Shown: positions 16,979 through 25,341 of the stretch, in pieces | Layout: the number at the start of each line of letters is the position of its first letter | How positions within the stretch are numbered: the first letter of the stretch is position 1 | Source of the DNA: Paraburkholderia haematera | GTDB taxonomy: Bacteria > Pseudomonadota > Gammaproteobacteria > Burkholderiales > Burkholderiaceae | Direction of reading: 5' to 3' | Assembly: GCF_905220975.1 (NCBI RefSeq) | Contig: NZ_CAJNBK010000014.1 | Coordinates: 89,982 to 153,981, forward strand | Length of the DNA stretch: 64,000 nt | Notes under the pieces: model-generated | Database searches by the model: none | The model's input: only the letters and a program-made list of their open reading frames with translations | What the model was told of the DNA's origin: nothing | Made by a program: the position numbers and the translations under genes

Positions 16979-18058
16979 TTACTTGCACAGCAGAAGCAGA
17001 CGCTCCTGATCCGTGCAGGCGGCGTGCGGTTTCTGCGCGGCTTGGGCTTGCGCCGTCGCCGCTTTGATTCCCGCGCTCCGGTTCGCGATACACACGCGCA
17101 AATGTTTCTCCACGGGGCCGTAGTATTTCCATCCGCGCACGAGCGTCGGCAATTCGAGTTTCACCTGCTTCCACTTCGGATGCCCGTGCTCCTGCAGATT
17201 GTCGAAGTTGGCGCACAGCGAGTCGGCAAAATGATTCAGATTGCCGACGGTATCGCGCAGACCGTAATCGTAGGTAACGAGAAAGGCCTTCACGGTCAGC
17301 GTAGGGACGTCTTCTTTCAGCCAGTTCGGATAGCTGGTCGCGCGGAGCGTCGCGGGAAAATACGTTTGCTTCGCACGAGCGGTTTCGGGCGCGTTGGGAT
17401 CAACCCTCAGAGGGCGGATCTGTTGCAGCAGTTCAGGGTTCATGTCGGTAAACAGTTTCGCCGGCTGCCCGACCACGATGATCGCAACATCCACCTTCTT
17501 GACGATCAACGCGGCCAGCGCGTCTTCGTTACTCAGATGCTGGATGTTCTGCTCGGGAATAGCCTGGCCGAACATCAGGTGATAGAGGGTCGTGGCCGAT
17601 TGAGCGGTGCCGCTGCCGATCAGCCCCACGCTGATGCTCTTGTCCTTGATGTCGGCGAAGGTTTTCATCGGCGAGTCCGCGCGCACCACGACGTTAATTT
17701 CCTCGTCGTAGAGCGGCATGATGAGCCGTAGCGGCCGGATTGCCGTGCCTGCGTCGGCATTGCCCGCATTGGCCATGTCGATGTAAGCCTGATACACGTC
17801 GGACTGCACCAGCGCGAGTTTCACGCCCGGCTCGAAGCGCATGCGCTGCACATTCTCGGCCGAGCCTTTCGACGCCACCACGTCCAGATCGATGCCCGCC
17901 GGCTGCGCAACCCATTTCGACAGATCCTGGCCGATCTGAATATACGTGCCCCGTTCCGGACCGGTGACGATCTTGTAGTGCGCAGGCTCGGCGCCGGCCA
18001 TCGAAGACACGATCATCAGCAGCAGCCCCAGCCATCCCGCCAGAAGTCTCTTCAGCAT
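16979..18058 (-). CDS. TAXI family TRAP-type solute-binding protein
   Basis: A 359-residue periplasmic protein of the TAXI (TRAP-associated extracytoplasmic immunogenic) family. A signal peptide (LLAGWLGLLLMIVSSMAGAEP) is followed by YKIVTGPERGTYIQIGQDLSKWV, the family's opening motif. LALVQSDVYQAY, SVGLIGSGTAQSATTLYHL and VDVAIIVVGQPAKLFTDM are further signature segments. A C-terminal extension of about 60 residues contains several Cys and ends CTDQERLLLLCK. AGGAAGG precedes the start. No TRAP permease gene is adjacent, and the MocR gene converges on it with a 25-bp gap. Probable ligands for such proteins are organic acids such as glutamate. Confidence 0.87.
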   Translation of the reverse strand: MLKRLLAGWLGLLLMIVSSMAGAEPAHYKIVTGPERGTYIQIGQDLSKWVAQPAGIDLDVVASKGSAENVQRMRFEPGVKLALVQSDVYQAYIDMANAGNADAGTAIRPLRLIMPLYDEEINVVVRADSPMKTFADIKDKSISVGLIGSGTAQSATTLYHLMFGQAIPEQNIQHLSNEDALAALIVKKVDVAIIVVGQPAKLFTDMNPELLQQIRPLRVDPNAPETARAKQTYFPATLRATSYPNWLKEDVPTLTVKAFLVTYDYGLRDTVGNLNHFADSLCANFDNLQEHGHPKWKQVKLELPTLVRGWKYYGPVEKHLRVCIANRSAGIKAATAQAQAAQKPHAACTDQERLLLLCK

Positions 18059-18257
18059 GGTCTACCTTCCTATCGGTCAGGGTTGAACAGCTTCTCGCGC
18101 CGGCACGCGCGAAGCGCCGGTGAGCCGGCTTGCTCCCTGATGTTCAATCCGCTGCGCGTGCCATGTCCGTCTGTTGCCGCTCAGAGTGCACGCGGTGGCA
18201 GTGCAATCGCGCGCCGTGATTCGGGCAGTCAGCCAGTAAAACCGGTCCTGCGCGCTG

Positions 18258-19325
18258 CTATGAAATTCGGTATCCAAACGATCTATCGTTGACCGGACTG
18301 TCTATCGCGGCATGCGGTTTGAGCGGCGCCCAGCCTGTCTCGCGAATCACGCGTTCGAGGATCGTTTTCGCGGTGTCGTTGCCGGTGTCGATCGCGAGCG
18401 CCTCGTTGGCGTGCTGACGTGCGCAGTTCCACGACTGCTGTGCCGCACACGCTTGCGCTGCCTGCAATGCGGCGTCGCGGCGCGCGGCGAGCGGCTTCAA
18501 TTCCGTCTGCAGGCTTTGCGCGTCGCTATTGGCGGGTTGCAGCGTTTGCGCCGCGCCGAGCGCCGCTTGTGCAGCGGACAGATCGTTGGCGCGGAAGGCG
18601 AGACGCGCTGCCTGCAGCGCCTGCGCGGCATCGCGGAACTGCGGCGTTGCCGGTTTCACTGGGGCCGCGGCCAACGGCGCCACAATGGGCGTAGAGGGTG
18701 TCGCCGGCGCGGCCTTCACTGGACTGGCAGGGGCGGTGGGCTTACTCGCTGTCGCCGGTTTCGTCGACTGAGCCGGTGCGTAGAGCGCAATTGTGCCGGT
18801 TGCCGTTCTTGCGTCCTGGACGGTGTCTGCGGTCTGCTCGGCGTTGCCGTTCTGCGATTCGCGATTTTCGCTGAATAGTGCATACGCGACATACGCTAGT
18901 CCGATTGCGCCAATGGCCGCGATCGCGAGCAGCACCCAGCGCAGCGGGAGAGCAGTGAGGCCTTGAGCGTGCGGCGGATCGGCGGAAAGTGGCGGATCGG
19001 TGCGCGGAGGAAGCGACGCGAGTACGGGCAGTTGCATCGGAGGTTCGACAGGGGCGGCTTCGTCGCTGAACGAGGTCTGCGCGGTCTGCGCGGTGAACTC
19101 GGATTCGCCCGGCTGTGCCGGATCGAAATCGCTTTTCTGCGCCGTCTTGCTCGTCGCGCTAGCGCTGGCGCGGCTGCCGGGAATCACAGTGCGCTTGTGT
19201 GGGCCCGCTTCGAGTGGATGCACCGCGCCGCAATATGGACAATAGTCGACTTGCCGATACAGGGCGCCGCCACAGCGTTTGCAGGGCATAGGGAAACTAT
19301 GGCCGAGTATTGTCTGGGTGGACAT
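18258..19325 (-). CDS. Zinc-ribbon single-pass membrane protein with C-terminal helical repeats
   Basis: About 355 residues, not assigned to a named family. The N-terminal zinc ribbon has two CxxC knuckles (CKRCGGALYRQVDYCPYCG, about residues 14-32). A low-complexity cytoplasmic region follows, then one membrane span (LRWVLLAIAAIGAIGLAYVAYALF, about residues 138-161). After an Ala/Thr/Pro linker comes a helical segment with TPR-like Ala/Leu/Gln periodicity (AAQALQAARLAFRANDLSAAQAALGAAQTLQPANSDAQSL). The architecture resembles membrane-anchored scaffold proteins with a cytosolic zinc finger. It stands between the TAXI binding protein and a gene-free region, so there is no operon context. Confidence 0.75.
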   Translation of the reverse strand: MSTQTILGHSFPMPCKRCGGALYRQVDYCPYCGAVHPLEAGPHKRTVIPGSRASASATSKTAQKSDFDPAQPGESEFTAQTAQTSFSDEAAPVEPPMQLPVLASLPPRTDPPLSADPPHAQGLTALPLRWVLLAIAAIGAIGLAYVAYALFSENRESQNGNAEQTADTVQDARTATGTIALYAPAQSTKPATASKPTAPASPVKAAPATPSTPIVAPLAAAPVKPATPQFRDAAQALQAARLAFRANDLSAAQAALGAAQTLQPANSDAQSLQTELKPLAARRDAALQAAQACAAQQSWNCARQHANEALAIDTGNDTAKTILERVIRETGWAPLKPHAAIDSPVNDRSFGYRIS

Positions 19326-19767
19326 ACTGTGGACCCACCTGTGGAAAACAACGTCGTTACGGCATGCTCCAGATCGTGTTGAGGCAGGAGGAATGTCCGC
19401 GGAAATCACGATCCACATGCGCTGGAGAGCCTAGGGACGCAAGTCCTCGCTTGCAGTGCCGCTGCTTGCAATATGTGGCGTTTCGGTGAGAACGTCAATC
19501 GACGTTCTCACCTACCTCAGGCGCAGAAAAAGAACATTTGTAGGTACGACGAAACACTTCATATGTCGTGAGAACGAAGAGGCGGATCGTTTTTTTCACG
19601 CCGCCTGCGCGGTCATGGCAAGGAGGCTAGCGCAAGGCGGCGGGATCGGCGGAACGGAAGCGGTAAAACGCGGGGGGCGATGAAAACAGAACGAGGTCGA
19701 AGCCCGCGGCGTTCGACCTCGTCATCAAGCGCTTGCAGAAAACGCTTGCAGCAAGCGCGATACGGAA
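19326..19767. other. Gene-free region of about 440 bp with a strong hairpin
   Basis: No convincing coding sequence. A 75-codon open frame on the plus strand from a GTG at 19456 reads through the hairpin and has no ribosome-binding site. The hairpin at 19485-19512 and a related copy of its arm at 19568-19576 are the only structures seen. Confidence 0.6.
19485..19512. repeat. Perfect 12-bp inverted repeat (hairpin)
   Basis: The arms GGTGAGAACGTC and GACGTTCTCACC are perfect and separated by only AATC. A third partial copy, CGTGAGAACG, lies about 70 bp downstream at 19567-19576. No T-run follows either arm, so this may be a binding site or an RNA structure, not a terminator. Confidence 0.8.
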
Positions 19768-21327
19768 TCAGTGCTTGCGCAGCGGGTGATCCTTCAGAAG
19801 CCATGCGAGCGCGAAGGCCAGCACGACCACGCAGGTCGCCGACAGATACACCGTGTGCAACGCGCCGGCAAACGCCTGCAGATAATCGTCGCGCAACGCT
19901 TGCGGCAACTGGTGAATGGTCGCCGGCCCGAGCGCGTGCGGCAATTCGGTGTCGGGCGGAATCAGTTTTTCCAGGCGCGCGGCGAGGCCATTCGAAAACA
20001 CCGCGCCGAAACCGGCCACGCCGATCGAGCCGCCGATCGAACGGAACAGCGTCGCGCCTGACGTGGCGACGCCCATGTGCTTGAACTCGACCGTATTCTG
20101 CACGGCGAGAATCAGCACCTGCATCACCATGCCAAGGCCGCAGCCGAGAATGCCCATGTCGATATACATCACATAAATCGGCGTGCTGATCTGCAGGCGC
20201 GCGAGCAGCAGCATGGCCAAGGCCACGAGGAACGTGCCGGCGATCGGGAACATGCGGTACTTGCCGATCCTGCTGATCAAACGGCCCGTCACCATCGACA
20301 TCACGAACAGGCCGCCCATCATCGGCAGCATTTGCATGCCGGCTTTCGAAGGTGTCGAGCCTTTGACTACTTGCAAATAGAGCGGCAGGAAGGTGACCGA
20401 GCCGAACATCGACACGCCGATGATGAAGCCGATCAGACTGCTCAGCAAAAACGTGCGCTGTTTAAAGAGCTCGAGCGGCATGATCGGTTCGACGGCGGTG
20501 CGCTCTTCGTGAATGAAACCCCAGATCGCCACGAGCCCCATCCCTAACGTGAACCACAACTGTGGCGACGACCACGGCAGGATCGTGCCACCCTGGCTCG
20601 TGAACAGGATGATGCAGGTGAGTGCGCCGGCGAGAAACACAGCGCCCATGTAGTCGATCGTGTGCTTCACGTGCCGCACGTGCGGTTTGAAGACCGCGCC
20701 GATCACGGCCAGCGAAATGATGCCGAGCGGCAGGTTGATGTAGAAAATCCAGCGCCATGACAGATGCTCGACAAGAAAGCCGCCGAGCAGAGGGCCGATC
20801 ACCGTGGCGAGACCGAACACGCCGCCGAATACCCCCTGGTAGCGGCCGCGTTCAGCCGGCGGAATCACGTCCGCGATGGCGGCCATCGTCACGACCAGCA
20901 GACCGCCGCCGCCAAGTCCTTGCAGCGCGCGCAGCACGATCAGCTGGGTCATGTCCTGCGCGATGCCGCACAGCACGGAGCCGACGAGAAATACGATGAT
21001 CGCCGTCTGCAGCACGATTTTGCGGCCGAACAGGTCGCCGAATTTGCCATACAGCGGCACGACGATGGTCGAGCTGAGCAGGTAGGCGGTCACGACCCAT
21101 GAGAGATTGTTGAGTCCGCCGAGTTCGCCGACGATGGTCGGCAGCGCGGTCGAGACAATCGTCTGATCGAGCGCGGCGAGCAGCATGACCAGCAGCAACG
21201 CCGGAAACAGGAGGCGGATCGGCGGGTGATCGCTCGCCTGCGCGCCAGCCTGCACGGCTGGCTGCACGCCCGACTGCACGTCCGACTGCAAGGGCCCGGC
21301 GGGTTGAGTCGTTGTCAATTGATCCAT
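19768..21327 (-). CDS. MFS drug-efflux transporter, DHA2 (EmrB/QacA) family
   Basis: A 519-residue, 14-helix proton-driven exporter. Family motifs are visible: LDQTIVSTALPTIVGELGGLNNLSWVVTAYLLSSTIVVPLYGKFGDLFGRK (motif D1 plus motif A, GKFGDLFGRK), LRALQGLGGGGLL (motif B) and GPLLGGFLVEHLSWRWIFYINLPLG (motif C plus the DHA2 signature). The first 35 residues contain a repeated SDVQSGVQPAVQAGAQ stretch. It is divergent from a TetR regulator, the standard arrangement for repressor-controlled drug efflux. Substrates are unknown. No membrane-fusion partner gene is present. Confidence 0.93.
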   Translation of the reverse strand: MDQLTTTQPAGPLQSDVQSGVQPAVQAGAQASDHPPIRLLFPALLLVMLLAALDQTIVSTALPTIVGELGGLNNLSWVVTAYLLSSTIVVPLYGKFGDLFGRKIVLQTAIIVFLVGSVLCGIAQDMTQLIVLRALQGLGGGGLLVVTMAAIADVIPPAERGRYQGVFGGVFGLATVIGPLLGGFLVEHLSWRWIFYINLPLGIISLAVIGAVFKPHVRHVKHTIDYMGAVFLAGALTCIILFTSQGGTILPWSSPQLWFTLGMGLVAIWGFIHEERTAVEPIMPLELFKQRTFLLSSLIGFIIGVSMFGSVTFLPLYLQVVKGSTPSKAGMQMLPMMGGLFVMSMVTGRLISRIGKYRMFPIAGTFLVALAMLLLARLQISTPIYVMYIDMGILGCGLGMVMQVLILAVQNTVEFKHMGVATSGATLFRSIGGSIGVAGFGAVFSNGLAARLEKLIPPDTELPHALGPATIHQLPQALRDDYLQAFAGALHTVYLSATCVVVLAFALAWLLKDHPLRKH

Positions 21328-21344
21328 GGCACCACGATGTTGAA

Positions 21345-21366
21345 ATTAATTAATTCGGAGATTAAT
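21345..21366. promoter_or_regulatory. AT-rich operator-like repeat between MFS and TetR genes
   Basis: The palindromic hexamer ATTAAT occurs at 21345-21350 and 21361-21366 (16 bp apart), with an intervening TAATT, in the 75-bp divergent promoter region. This is a plausible binding site for the adjacent TetR regulator. Confidence 0.45.
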
Positions 21367-21402
21367 ATAGGCGACATCGCGTCACTCGTCAAATTGAATG
21401 CA

Positions 21403-22173
21403 ATGGCAAGGATTCCGTCAGATGAACACGAAGTGAAACGCACACCGCGCAGTACGGCCGCCGTGAAGGCACGAAAGCTTGCGAAGCCGGCGGCGTCGGC
21501 CGCCGTGGGCGAATCAGCGAAGGCGGCACCCGCACGGCGCCCCGGCAGGCCTTCGGGTTCCGCGGGCGGCACGGAGCAACGCAGCCGCCTGCTGGACGCC
21601 GCGCTCGCCTTGTTCGCGCGGCAGGGCATCGTCGACACGACGCTCGGGGAGATTGCCCGCGAGGCGGGTTTCACGCCGGCGATGATGCATTACTACTTCA
21701 AGACGCGCGATCAATTGCTCGACGTGCTGATCGACGAGCGTTTCGTTCCGTTACGCGCGGCGATCGGCCTGCCGTTCCAGGAACATCCCGACGACCCGAT
21801 AACGGCAATCACGCAGCTTGCGCAGCGTTTGGTGCAGGTGGCGAGCGACAACCCGTGGTTTCCTTCGCTGTGGGTGCGTGAAGTGATCAGCGACGGCGGC
21901 CTGCTGCGCCAGCGCATGCATGAGCGGTTCGGCGACGCGCCTCAGAAGGCGTCGCTGTCGTCCATCGCGCGCTGGCAAAAGGAAGGGCGCCTGAATGCGG
22001 GGCTGGAGCCGTCGCTGGTATTCGTCACCCTGCTGGGCCTGACGATTCTGCCGCTGGCCACCTCGAAGCTGTGGCGTAACGACCCCGTGCGGCGCAAGAT
22101 CGGCGGCGCGGAGATCGCCCGGCATGCGGTGGCCTTGCTAGTGCAGGGCATCGGTCCGGGCAAAGCGGACTGA
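21403..22173 (+). CDS. TetR family transcriptional regulator
   Basis: About 256 residues from the ATG at 21403; longer in-frame starts would overlap the divergent transporter promoter. A basic Ala/Lys/Arg-rich N-terminal extension of about 55 residues (including ARRPGRPSGS, an AT-hook-like RPGRP) precedes the TetR HTH: RLLDAALALFARQGIVDTTLGEIAREAGFTPAMMHYYFKTRDQLLDVLIDE (about residues 61-110). The C-terminal ligand-binding domain is helical. It probably represses the divergent efflux pump. The gene ends 12 bp from the convergent RraA-like gene. Confidence 0.9.
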   Translation: MARIPSDEHEVKRTPRSTAAVKARKLAKPAASAAVGESAKAAPARRPGRPSGSAGGTEQRSRLLDAALALFARQGIVDTTLGEIAREAGFTPAMMHYYFKTRDQLLDVLIDERFVPLRAAIGLPFQEHPDDPITAITQLAQRLVQVASDNPWFPSLWVREVISDGGLLRQRMHERFGDAPQKASLSSIARWQKEGRLNAGLEPSLVFVTLLGLTILPLATSKLWRNDPVRRKIGGAEIARHAVALLVQGIGPGKAD

Positions 22174-22185
22174 CCCCCAACCCAC

Positions 22186-22908
22186 TCATTCAGAATGACG
22201 TTTCTGCCGCCACGCCTCGTACGCGGCCTTCGTTTTCTCGTTAGGCGGATAGGTGCCCGGCAAGGCAGCGCCGTCGCGAATACGCTCAGTGAGAAACGCT
22301 TCGAGTTGCTCCTGTTCGGCCGCGGCCTGTGCAACTTCGGCTGCCATTTTCAGCGGGATCACCACCACGCCGTCCGCATCGCCCACGATCACGTCGCCCG
22401 GAAACACGGCTACGCCGCCGCAGCCGATCGGCACATTGATATCCACCGCATGGTGCCGGATCAGATTCGGCGGCGCGCTTGCCCCGGCGCAAAACACCGG
22501 CATGCCGAGCGCGGCTATCGTCGTGCTGTCGCGTACCGGACCGTCGGAGACCATGCCCGCCACGCCACGCACCTGCAACCGTTGCGAGAGGATCGAACCG
22601 AACGAGGCGCTGCCGCGCTCGCCGCGGCAATCCTGCACGAGCACATGGCCGGCAGGAATAGTTTCGACACATTTGCGCTGCGCGTACTCGGGATCGGCAA
22701 AGAGTTCGAGCACGTCGATATCTTCGCGCGAGGGAATATTGCGCAGCGTGAATGCCGGGCCGACCAGATTCGCGCCACTGTGCGCGGCGAGCGGCGCGAC
22801 ACCCTGCATGAACGTATTGCGCAAGCCGCGCTTGAACAACTGGGTGGTCAGCGTGGCGGTGCTGACATGACGGAGTGTTTCAAGCGTGGCGGAGTCGAGA
22901 TCGGACAT
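22186..22908 (-). CDS. RraA family protein (RNase E regulator / aldolase-like fold)
   Basis: About 240 residues from MSDLDSATLETLRHVSTATLTTQLFKRGLRN; further upstream Met codons have no SD. The RraA-like fold is recognisable: GVAPLAAHSGANLVGPAFTLRNIPSRED, GHVLVQDCRGERGSASFGSILSQRLQVRGVAGMVSDGPVRDSTTI (the active-site GSASFGSILS and GVAGMVSDGPVRD loops), and GGVAVFPGDVIVGDADGVVVIP. Family members include HMG/CHA aldolases and RNase E inhibitors; the D-G-x-x-R-D element supports divalent-metal aldolase-type chemistry. The Pro-Pro-Asn-Glu-Lys C-terminus is typical of this longer subgroup. No catabolic neighbour identifies the substrate. Confidence 0.85.
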   Translation of the reverse strand: MSDLDSATLETLRHVSTATLTTQLFKRGLRNTFMQGVAPLAAHSGANLVGPAFTLRNIPSREDIDVLELFADPEYAQRKCVETIPAGHVLVQDCRGERGSASFGSILSQRLQVRGVAGMVSDGPVRDSTTIAALGMPVFCAGASAPPNLIRHHAVDINVPIGCGGVAVFPGDVIVGDADGVVVIPLKMAAEVAQAAAEQEQLEAFLTERIRDGAALPGTYPPNEKTKAAYEAWRQKRHSE

Positions 22909-23383
22909 GGTGTCGGGCGGCCTCAGGTTTGGGGGCGGGGAGATGGCGTTCATCTGCCGTGCTGCGTCGCAGCGGCTGAACGCAGCCACGGCGGTTTCGC
23001 GCACCCGATGATAGCGCCGCCTTGGATCGTGAAGCAGGCCCGCGCAACCATGCCGGCACACCTGACGAATAGCGCCGAGGCACGCGGCATGCTACCTGAA
23101 GCGTGGAGGTGGCCGCCGCGCGTGAAACGCAAGCGCGCCGGTGTCGCAAAGAGCATGAATGTTCAGAGCACACGCCTCGCGTACAGGGCGGTGCACACGG
23201 GTTTCTGTCAGTGGTCACGGCGAATCGGATATCGGCATCTGTCTGCCGGAGCAACGGCGCCGAGGGCCGGTTTTTCATCCGCGTGCAATTTTGGCGCGTT
23301 ACTGTGCGCACGCGTTGCGCCAGGGCCATGTTTTACAATCGCGGGCCTGCATGCAACTCGACGCATCAAATCGAGTCGGAACC
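22909..23383. other. Divergent intergenic region of about 475 bp
   Basis: It holds the promoters of the leftward RraA-like gene and the rightward response regulator. Open frames on both strands lack ribosome-binding sites and have arginine/alanine-rich out-of-frame composition. A possible -10 (TACAAT, 23334-23339) precedes the regulator start by about 45 bp. No repeats were noticed. Confidence 0.5.
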
Positions 23384-23896
23384 ATGAGCAGCAATACCGC
23401 AGCCGCGCAACTTCGCGGCAAACAGCAGGACGATATGTTGGCCGCGTCTGACGGCCCAACCGGTTTTTTAGAGCAACAACAGCACATGAACGGAGCATTG
23501 AGACTCGATCAGGCCACGATCGTGCTCGTCGAGGACGACCCGGATAGCCGGGAATCACTAGCCTTGTTACTCGAGGCGGAAGGCGCGCATGTCGTCGCAG
23601 TGGCGGATGCGGAAGAGGGTGTCGAAGCGGCGCTGCGGCTGTTGCCTGACGCCGTGGTGTGCGACCTCGAATTGCCGGCCATGGACGGCTTTTATCTGAT
23701 CCAGCGGCTGCGCGATCACGAGATTCGCGGCGACCACGCGCCTTCGGTCGCCGTGGCGCTCACGGGCCATACCGACGACGCTTACCGCTTGCGCAGCATC
23801 GGCGAAGGCTTCCAGCATTTCATGACCAAACCGGCTTTGCCGGAAGACCTCGTGACGCTATTGCACGACGCGATCGACGCGCGCGCGGCGGGCTGA
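23384..23896 (+). CDS. Single-domain response regulator (REC only)
   Basis: About 170 residues. A non-conserved N-terminal extension of about 43 residues precedes a receiver domain with the acidic pocket VLVEDDPDSRESLALLLE (E50, D51, D52), the phospho-acceptor Asp94 in VVCDLELPAMDGF, a Thr in VALTGHTDD and the conserved Lys in HFMTKPAL. No output domain follows, so it probably works like CheY/Spo0F, by protein contact. No histidine kinase gene is adjacent. The start is uncertain: the Met at 23486 (MNGALRL) would remove most of the extension. Confidence 0.85.
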   Translation: MSSNTAAAQLRGKQQDDMLAASDGPTGFLEQQQHMNGALRLDQATIVLVEDDPDSRESLALLLEAEGAHVVAVADAEEGVEAALRLLPDAVVCDLELPAMDGFYLIQRLRDHEIRGDHAPSVAVALTGHTDDAYRLRSIGEGFQHFMTKPALPEDLVTLLHDAIDARAAG

Positions 23897-23933
23897 GCGG
23901 TTTCGCAGGCGGGTGGCGGCCGGGTGGCTGCCT

Positions 23934-23959
23934 CTTGCCGCCGCATCTTTGGCGGCAAG
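23934..23959. terminator. Hairpin between convergent response regulator and Fur-family genes
   Basis: The arms CTTGCCGCC / GGCGGCAAG are perfect, with an 8-nt loop. The tail after the second arm (CTTTCG) is weakly T-rich. It could terminate either convergent gene. Confidence 0.5.
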
Positions 23960-24017
23960 CTTTCGCGCGGCGCAATAAACAGCAATCAGGTTCAAGATCC
24001 GATTGCCGGCGCTGCTG

Positions 24018-24596
24018 TTATTTGACGGCGGCAACCGGTGTTGCGGCACCGGCGCTGGCCGCCTCCGCTGCCTGGCAGGCGGCGCACAATCCCTTCAATT
24101 CGATTTCATCGCTGGCAAGGCGGTAACCCGAGTCTTCGATTTGCGCGACGAGCGCCTGGCGCAGCTTGGGCTGATGCAGTTCGGTGACGTTGCCGCATTG
24201 CTGGCAGACCACCAGAATGCCGTGCTGGCATTGCGTCAGGTCGTGGCAGACCGTGAACGCATTGATCGATTCGATGCGGTGGACAAGTCCTGCCGAGAGC
24301 AGAAAGTCGAGCGCCCGGTAAACCGTGGGCGGTGCCGAGCCGGGATGGATCTGGCGCATGTCGTCCAGCAACGAATACGCCTTGGTGGCGCGCCCGGAAT
24401 TAAGCAGCAATTCGAGCACTTTGCGGCGGATTGGCGTGAGTTTTTCGCCGCGTTCGCGGCAATATTCTTCCGCGAGAGTCAGTGCGGATTCCTGCGATCC
24501 ACCGTGCTCACCATGCGCGTGCCCCGGCTCGTGATGATGAGCGGAAGCGGCAAGGGTGGTTTTGTCGGCGGTAGCGGCGGGCTTGGCGGTCTTCAT
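24018..24596 (-). CDS. Fur family regulator, Zur-like
   Basis: About 192 residues from the ATG at 24596. The N-terminus has a histidine-rich extension (HHHEPGHAHGEHGG, about residues 20-33). The winged helix follows (RERGEKLTPIRRKVLELLLNSGRATKAYSLLDDMRQIHPGSAPPTVYRALDFLLSAGLVHRIESINAFTVC). The dimerisation domain has HDLTQCQHGILVVCQQCGNVTEL and a second CAAC pair near the C-terminus, forming the structural Cys4 zinc site. The VYRALDFLLSAGLVHRIES segment and the 'CxxCG..' zinc site favour Zur (zinc uptake repressor) over Fur. No zinc transporter gene is adjacent. Confidence 0.87.
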   Translation of the reverse strand: MKTAKPAATADKTTLAASAHHHEPGHAHGEHGGSQESALTLAEEYCRERGEKLTPIRRKVLELLLNSGRATKAYSLLDDMRQIHPGSAPPTVYRALDFLLSAGLVHRIESINAFTVCHDLTQCQHGILVVCQQCGNVTELHQPKLRQALVAQIEDSGYRLASDEIELKGLCAACQAAEAASAGAATPVAAVK

Positions 24597-24693
24597 GCGT
24601 CGATTATAAAGGCCATCGTGCTTTGCTGTGCCGCCGTGCGGTGCGCGTGCCGGTCGCGGCTGGGCGCAGCCGCGAGGCATGAGGTTGCCGGCC

Positions 24694-25320
24694 TCAATCC
24701 AGCTTTACCGCAAAGCCGCGCTGCACGCCGGGCCGCGCGAACAGCGCCGCGTACCAGCGTTGCACGTTCGGGTAGGTGGCCAGGTCGACTTTGTGCCGTT
24801 CGTGACGCCACGCCCAGCCCAGAATCGCGAAATCCGCCACCGACAATTCCCCCGCCACGAACTCCGTTTGCGCGAGGCGCCGGTCTAGCACGCCGTACAG
24901 GCGGTGGGTCTCATCCGAATAGCGCTTGAGACCATAGGCTCGGTCGGTGACCGACTCGAGCGCGGCGAAGTGGTGCACCTGACCCGGTATCGGTCCGAAA
25001 CCGCCCATTTGCCACATCAGCCACTCGAGCACCGGGACGCGTTCGCGCAGCGTCTTCGGCAAGAATTTGCCCGTCTTTTCCGCAAGATACAGCAGCACCG
25101 CGCCCGACTCGAATACGCTGATCGGCTGACCGTCCGGTCCGTCCATATCGACGATTGCAGGAATCTTGTTGTTTGGGCTGATGTGCAGAAAATCAGGCTG
25201 GAACTGGTCCCCACGGCCAATGTTGACCGGTTGGACGGTGTACGGCAGTTCCATTTCTTCGAGCGCGACGCTGACCTTGCGGCCGTTCGGCGTGCCCCAT
25301 GCGTAAAGCGTGATTGTCAT
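24694..25320 (-). CDS. Glutathione S-transferase (YfcG/Nu-class-like)
   Basis: A 208-residue cytosolic glutathione transferase. The N-terminal thioredoxin-fold domain begins MTITLYAWGTPNGRKVSVALEEMELPYTVQPVNIGRGDQFQPDFLHISPNNKIPAIVD, where TPNGRKVSVALEE and the NNKIPAI cis-Pro loop are typical of the Ure2p/YfcG-like class with Thr/Asn at the active site. FESGAVLLYLAEK binds the glutathione gamma-glutamyl group. The all-helical C-terminal domain includes WLMWQMGGFGPIPGQVHHF. These enzymes commonly show disulfide-bond reductase activity. Followed 21 bp upstream by another GST in the same direction, likely co-transcribed. Confidence 0.92.
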   Translation of the reverse strand: MTITLYAWGTPNGRKVSVALEEMELPYTVQPVNIGRGDQFQPDFLHISPNNKIPAIVDMDGPDGQPISVFESGAVLLYLAEKTGKFLPKTLRERVPVLEWLMWQMGGFGPIPGQVHHFAALESVTDRAYGLKRYSDETHRLYGVLDRRLAQTEFVAGELSVADFAILGWAWRHERHKVDLATYPNVQRWYAALFARPGVQRGFAVKLD

Positions 25321-25341
25321 GTCGAATGGCCGCCGGATAGG

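Noticed and set aside
19456..19683. 75-codon GTG-start frame in the gene-free region near 19.5 kb
   Set aside because: It runs through the perfect hairpin, has no SD and no recognisable motifs.
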